From NCBI RefSeq assembly GCF_028858725.1, contig NC_084774.1:3818001-3882000 (forward strand): a stretch of DNA of 64,000 nucleotides, given 5' to 3'. Both the position numbers and the translations under genes were made by a program. This DNA comes from Colius striatus. Taxonomy: Eukaryota; Chordata; Aves; Coliiformes; Coliidae. This document shows, in pieces, positions 37,040 through 64,000 of this stretch. Numbering within the stretch: position 1 is the first letter of the stretch; every line of letters starts with the position of its first letter. The notes beneath the pieces are model-generated. The model saw nothing but the letters and a program-made list of their open reading frames with translations, was not told the DNA's origin and searched no databases.

Positions 37040-37720
37040 CACACAATCACAGAATGGGGGGAATTGGAAGGGACCTCTATAGATGATCTAGTCCAAACTC
37101 CCTGCTAAAGCAGGTTCCCCTGGCTCAGGGGGCACAGGAACGTGTCCAGGTGGGGTTGGAAACCTCCTGAGAAGGAGCCTCCACACCCTCCCTGGGCAGC
37201 CTGGGCCAGGGCTCCCTCACCTCAGCACCAAAGGACTTTCTCCTCCTGTGCCAGGGGAACTGCCTGTGTCCCAGCCTGTGCCCATCACCCCTTGTCCTGT
37301 CAGTGGAGACAACAGATAAAAGTGCTGCCCCATCCTCTTGACAAACACCTTTTAAATACTTGTGTTGATGAGATCCCCCCTCAGCCTTCTCTTCCCCAGG
37401 CTGAGTAGCCCCAGGTCCCGCAGCCTTTCCTCCTCACACACATGTTCCATCCCCTCAGCATCTTGGTGACCCTGCACTGCCTCTCTCCAGCAGTTCCCTG
37501 CCCCTCTTGAGCTGGGGAGCCCAGAACTGGACACAGGACTGCAGATGAGGCCTCAGCAGGGCAGAGCAAAGGAGGAGCAGAACCTCCCTTGACCTGCTGC
37601 CCACACTCTTCTTGATGCCCCCAGGATGCCATTGGCCTCTTGCCCACGAGGGCACGTTGCTGGCGCATGGTTAGTGTGTTATCAGCCAGCACTCCCAGGT
37701 CCATCTCTGCAGAGAGATGA
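37040..37720 (-). mobile_element. CR1 LINE fragment, about 0.7 kb (group A)
   Basis: It begins 'aatcacagaatggggggaattggaagggacc' and reaches well into the older part of the element ('agatgaggcctcagcagggcagagcaaaggag', 'gatgccattggcctcttgcccacgagggcacg', 'gcactcccaggtcc'). It is inserted on the minus strand and retains more 5' sequence than most copies here. Confidence 0.95.
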
Positions 37721-38050
37721 GCCAAGCCTTCTCTCTGCAGTGCTCAGGGCTGTGCTGGGCCCTGGCTGCCAGCCAGACCCCCCGAGGGCCCAGGGGGCTG
37801 CTTAAGCTCACCGCTTTGCTTTCTGAGGCTTCAGGAAACCGCCCGCCCGCATTTAATTCACATTTATTGAATAATTCTCCTGGGAGCAGCGAGTTCAAGC
37901 CCAGCCACTACACCAGCCCATCAATGAGATCAGTTGGCAAGGCCCCCAGCCAGGGAGGGCTCTGTGCTGTCCTGTGCAGCTCTATGGCCGTGCCAAGGGG
38001 ATGGTGAGCATAGGACCAGGCACCTGGCCCAAGGCAACGCTGGCTCAGCT

Positions 38051-38126
38051 CTGGCTGCCTGCATTGCCTCTAGTCCCAGGGGATAGTTCTGGCTGCCTGC
38101 ATTGCCTCCAGCCCCAGGGGATAGTT
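38051..38126. repeat. 38-bp tandem duplication
   Basis: The segment beginning 'ctggctgcctgcattgcctc' at 38051 is repeated at 38089 with two C/T differences, both copies ending in 'cccaggggatagtt'. It is a simple, recent tandem duplication in non-coding DNA. Confidence 0.9.
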
Positions 38127-38577
38127 TGAGGTCTGCTAATATCCCTCCTACTTCCATCCCAAACCTGTTTCTGCCTTTGAGCAGTTGTCTCCCAGGCAGT
38201 GGTCCCAGAACAGGGCTGGCTCAGCCCTCAGCTGCCTCCAAAGCTTGTTGCCAGCTCTCTGGGCTGCCAGTGTGGGGAGATGTGATGTGCCTGTCACAGG
38301 ATGCACACGCTGCTGTGAGGAGATTCGCATCCATCATTGGGTGAACAACCTGAGGGCACCTGGACAGCAGTGGAGACAAGCCAAAGCCAGGCTGGGAGTG
38401 CAGGGATGTGTCCCTAGCTGTAGTGAGTGGGCGGTGGGGTCATGAGACCAGCCAGATTCTGTGAGAAGGGCTTCCCTGAAGGAGGCTGCTCTCCAGGAAA
38501 GCTGATTTACTCTGTGCTCAGCCCTGAGCACGTTTGGGGGCACATCATGTGCCCCATCCTCATGTCTATCCTGTCCA

Positions 38578-39003
38578 AGGGCTACCAAGATGCTGAGAGG
38601 ACTGGAACATCTCTGTGAGGAGGAAAGGCTGTGGGACCTGGGGCTGTTCAGCCTGGAGAAAAGACTAAGGGGAAATCTCACTAATACAAATACTTAAAGG
38701 GTGGGTGTCAGGAGGATGGGGCAACATATTTTCTGTTGTCTTCAGTGCAAGGACAAGGGGTAATGGACAAAAGCTGGAACACAAAAAGTTCCACTTAAAA
38801 GGAAAAACTTCTTTGGTGCTGAGGTGAGGGAGCCCTGGCCCAGGCTGCCCAGGGAGGGTGTGGAGGCTCCTCCTCGGGAGGTTTCCAAACCCACCTGGAC
38901 ACGTTCCTGTGCCCCCTGAGCGAGGGGAACCTGCTTTAGCAGGGGGTTGGGCTGGATGATCTCTGCAGGGCCCTGCCAACCCCCACCATGCTGGGATTCT
39001 ATA
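38578..39003 (+). mobile_element. CR1 LINE fragment (group A)
   Basis: Sense strand: 'aggctgtgggacctggggctgttcagcctggagaa', 'tacttaaagggtgggtgtcaggaggatgggg', 'gtggaggctcctcctcgggag', ending 'ccccaccatgctgggattctatat'. The 3' tail with 'attctat' is visible. It is the last repeat before the MTCL2 promoter region. Confidence 0.95.
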
Positions 39004-39900
39004 TCATCCTGAGGGCTGTCCCCATGGAGGAGGCTGGGCACAGGCTGCCTCCATCCCTCAGTCCCCTGCTGCTCTGTGGCTCCCCTGAGGGCAGCACACG
39101 ACCTGCCTGGTGTTACGCAATTAACCACTGCTGGGAGGAAACATAATGATCTTCCTTAATGAGCGCAGCACCCGTTGGCTGGCCGGGCCTGACGTGCAGG
39201 GGCATGTGCAGTCACGCAGCAGAGCTGAATCACAGCTCCGTTAGCCCTGTGTGCCCGTTAGCTCTGGGCACATGTTGCTCTGCAGTTCATACAGACATAG
39301 CTCCACGTTGCCCTCCCTGCATTCATCCCTTCTGTCCCGAGCTGCAGGGTGGGCCTTGTGGCAGCTCAACCTGCTTTCCAGTAAGGACTGGGATCAGGTG
39401 ATGCAGCACAGCCTAGGAAACAGCGTCTGGCTGTGAGTCAGCTTAGAAGGGGCAGGAATGCCCAGGGACCAGCTGGGTAGCAATGTGGGGGCAGGACACT
39501 AAACCCCCATCATCTTTCTGGGGTCTGCTCTACCCACACCCCCCTTGTCACTGCCACCAGCTACTGGCCAGCTGGACCCTCACCTGGGAGCCACCAGAGA
39601 GGCTGAAGTGGCTGTGCCTTGGGACACCAACCCAGTTTACAGCCCTTCCTTGGGCTGGGAGCAGCGTGGGGAGCCATTTCTGCAACAAAAGCCCACGTTT
39701 ATGGTCCAATCCTGCTTTTCCTATGCCAAATGAGTGGCTGGTTTGGGGCAGAGCAGTGGGTGCAATCCCACCCTGTGTCCCAGAGGCTCCCTGGGGCAGG
39801 GAGGGCAGGGGGCTGCGTGTCCCTAATAAACCAAACCCCACGTGTGTTTATCTCAGGCAGAAGCTGGCCGAGCCTTGCCATGGGCTCTGCACCTCGGGTT
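39004..39900. other. Proximal upstream flank of MTCL2
   Basis: No coding exon is recognised. A 206-codon frame (39483-40103) runs into the CpG island and looks like a GC-driven accident. The short AT-rich patch at 39116-39165 ('cgcaattaaccactgctggg', 'aaacataatgatcttccttaatgag') stands out and could be a regulatory element, but this is inference. Confidence 0.4.
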
Positions 39901-40400
39901 TGCTCCCAAAGAAAAGAAGCTGTTGCCGTGGGGTTGCGCTGCCTGGCAATAAAACCCGAATGCGAGCAGCGGGGAGGGTGAGGGGGGAGCATCGCCTCCC
40001 GCTGCGGGGCCGCGCTGCCGCAGGGGCTGCGACCGACGAGCATTTTTCAAACCCGGCCCTCGGATGCTCGCAGCGGGTTTGGGGCCGGGCTGTCAGCGTA
40101 TGAGAGACGCGGGCTGGTGGGTGGGAGCAGACTCGCACAGGCACTGGCTGCTGACGGCTTCCCCCGCCCCGAGAGGCACCGTGCGGGGCCGTGTGCGCCC
40201 CGGCAGCTCGGCAGGGCGCTGGGCAGCGTGGCGGGGGGCTATGAGACCCCCGCGCATGGGGCTACTCACGGCATCCTCACCAGGAGATGCTCCGGGGATC
40301 GTCCACCTCTGGGGTACATGGGGGAGAGTGTCCTGAACTTACAGTGGAGCCCCGGGGGACACCCTTCCACCCCAAAGGGTGGGCTTGAAGGAGGCCCCCA

Positions 40401-40800
40401 GGGACCCTCACCCACAGGGCGCCCTGGGGACATTCACCTCCAAGACTGCCCCGGGGGACCCGTGCTCATCGCGACTCCCGGGGGACCTGCACTGCTGAGG
40501 ATGCCCCGGGGACTCCTTCCTGAACCTGCCCAGGGACTCGTTGCCCACCGCGATGCCCCGGCATGACCCTCCCGGCTCAGGGGCTGCCGCAGCGACCCGC
40601 TCTGCAGGGTGACATCCCCAGGGACCCTCACCCATAGGGGTGCGCTGGAAGAGGCCCGCAATCACAAAGACCCTCCCCAAGGACCTGCGCTGCTGAAGAT
40701 GCCCGGGGCACCCCTTCCCCGGGGGAGGGGGGAAACTCTTTACCCACGGGGTGCCCCCCGCGCCGCCCCTCACGGCTCAGGGCCGCGCCGGGGTCCCGCA
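40401..40800. repeat. Degenerate tandem duplication in the promoter region
   Basis: Three blocks recur in the same order about 200-220 bp apart: 'gggaccctcacccacaggg' (40401 and 40621), 'ggacctgcactgctgaggatg' (40483 and 40681, with changes) and 'cggctcaggg' (40573 and 40773). Within each copy, short 'cccgggggac'-like units recur, so the whole stretch behaves like an old GC-rich minisatellite lying directly upstream of the core promoter. Confidence 0.7.
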
Positions 40801-41010
40801 GCGCCCAGCGGGGTCTGTGGCGGGGCGGCCAGGCTGGCGGCGACAGCGAGTCCTCGTCTCGCCCAGCATCGCCCAGCACCGCCCCCCCTCCCGCCGCCTT
40901 TTGTTCGCCGCCCGCGCGCGTCCCCGCCCGGCAGCGGGGCGGGCGGAGCCGGAGCCGGGGCCGCAGCCGCAGCCGCAGCCGGGGCCGAGCCCAGCGCAGC
41001 GCAGCGGGAC

Positions 41011-62881
<21,871 letters not shown>

Positions 62882-63559
62882 GTGGGAGCCCAGGGCATCC
62901 CACAGGTGGCCCATGGGCTGGGGGCCACTGTGCCTGGTGAGGCTGGGAGCTGGGGGCTGAGAGGCTGTGGGGCAGGGCTCCAGGCAGAGCACGCTGGGGG
63001 AATCTCAATTAGCAGCCGCTCAGCAGGAGAGTTGCTATAGCAACGGGGCTGGCACAGAAACCTGACTGTGGAGCTGCAGAAGATGCTCTTTATTCCTCTG
63101 CTGGGTTTGTCTGGGGTGAGTGGGATGGTACCAGGGCTCAGCATCCCTCCCTAGGATGGGTATCTGGGAGCAGCATCAGAGCCCTCCTCTCCTTCCCCGG
63201 GTCATGGCGTAGGTGGGAGCTCTGCACCCCACAGGTGCTACAGGAGGGACATATGGCTGCAGCAAGGGCAGGAGGTGGAAGGAGGCAGCCTCAGCACTGG
63301 GGGAAGCTCCTGCCTGCAGAAGCAGCCCCATGGGTCCCCCAGCCCTGCCCTCACAGTGCTAGGGGGTTTGGACTCCCTCACACTGTGCTGGCAGCAGCCT
63401 GTGGCTGTACGTCAGCTCCGCTCCCCAAAGCCACTGCCAGCACCTCCCAGGCAGAATTTTTCCAAGCAGAGTTCAGCAGTGGTCCCCAATTCCCCTATCT
63501 CCCCCCTAGAAAGATTGCAGAGCTGCTGCAGTGGCAGCATCCCAGCTTCAGGTGCCTGC
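62882..63559. other. MTCL2: Intron 10, proximal part
   Basis: Phase 0 donor. No further exon is seen. It contains a perfect X-box-like palindrome at 63031-63044 (listed separately) and otherwise plain GC-rich sequence. Confidence 0.75.
63031..63044. promoter_or_regulatory. RFX X-box palindrome in intron 10
   Basis: 'GTTGCTATAGCAAC' is a perfect 14-bp palindrome of two RFX half-sites (GTTGCT and AGCAAC) with the usual 2-bp spacing. It fits the GTTGCC-AT-GGCAAC type consensus bound by RFX transcription factors. It lies about 150 bp downstream of exon 10. Whether it is bound is unknown. Confidence 0.6.
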
Positions 63560-63967
63560 CCAAGAGCTACCAAGGTGATCAGGGGACTGGAACATCTTTC
63601 TTATGACGAAAGGCTGCAGGAAAGGCTATTCATCCTGGAGAAGAGAAGGCTGAGGGGGGATCTCATTAACACTTACAACTACTTAAAGGGTGGATGTCAG
63701 GAGGATGAGGTGACACCTTTATCTGTGGTGCCCAGTGACAGGACAAGGGGTGATGGGCACAGGCTGGAACACAAAAAGTTTCACTTAAACACAAGGAAAA
63801 ACTTGTTTGGGTTGATGTGAGGGAGCCCTGGTCCAGGCTTGCCCAGGAAGGGTGTGGAGGCTCCTTCTTGGGAGGTTTCCAAACCCACCTGGACACATTC
63901 CTGTGCCCCCTGAGTGAGAACTCCTTCAGGTCCCTTCCAGCTCCCACCATCCTGGGATTCTACAATT
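63560..63967 (+). mobile_element. CR1 LINE fragment in intron 10 (group A)
   Basis: Sense-strand CR1: 'gagctaccaaggtgatcaggggactggaacatc', 'gagaagagaaggctgaggggggatctcatt', 'ggatgtcaggaggatgaggtgacacc', 'ggtgtggaggctccttcttgggaggtttccaaa', ending 'ccaccatcctgggattctacaatt'. It is closely related to the copy at 38578-39003. The last 33 bp of the window after it show nothing recognisable. Confidence 0.95.
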
Positions 63968-64000
63968 CCCAGGGTCCTCTCTGCCATCCCTGAGGTGATG

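Noticed and set aside
40609..41010. N-terminal extension of MTCL2 upstream of 41011
   Set aside because: The frame is open and has an ATG at 40699, but the peptide derives from the duplicated GC-rich repeat and lies upstream of the GC boxes; the ATG at 41011 gives the family N-terminus.

Overview
This window looks like bird nuclear DNA. At least thirteen CR1 LINE copies, on both strands, show the antisense 3' end typical of avian CR1 (an 'atcacagaatgg...gttggaagggacc' start) or its sense counterpart. One vertebrate gene with introns is present, and no bacterial or phage genes were seen. The first 33 kb are fairly AT-rich and contain no recognisable gene. From about 34 kb the sequence becomes GC-rich and passes into a CpG island that drives the gene.

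The gene is MTCL2 (also called SOGA1), the microtubule-crosslinking, Golgi-associated coiled-coil protein. It lies on the plus strand. I could place exon 1 (41011-41721) and nine further coding exons up to 62881. Together they give about 1047 codons from the initiator ATG. The gene runs off the right edge, so the C-terminal part, including the microtubule-binding region, is not here. All ten visible introns are phase 0. The identification rests on family-specific segments: RAPSPARPKDV near the N-terminus, ENDYLK running into [10 protein letters not shown], and the exon 5 and exon 8 coiled coils.

Layout: 1-33 kb is intergenic, with sparse CR1 copies, one MIR-type SINE relic, one ancient LINE relic and several small tandem duplications. 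At 33-39 kb CR1 copies are dense, and an isolated CpG-rich block contains a 21-bp perfect inverted repeat. At 39.9-41.8 kb is the MTCL2 CpG-island promoter and exon 1. At 41.7-51 kb is intron 1, with two large minisatellites; the second is a 60-bp CTG-rich array with a 180-bp higher-order period, ending about 270 bp before exon 2. At 51-63 kb are exons 2-10.

The most interesting leads are the CTG-rich higher-order minisatellite, the exon 5-exon 6 interval (a possible 51-nt in-frame cassette exon, a long pyrimidine-rich tract and a tandem NAGNAG acceptor), a perfect RFX X-box palindrome in intron 10, and the hairpin-bearing orphan CpG block. No wholly new multi-gene system is visible. Conservation could not be tested here, so regulatory claims are inference.
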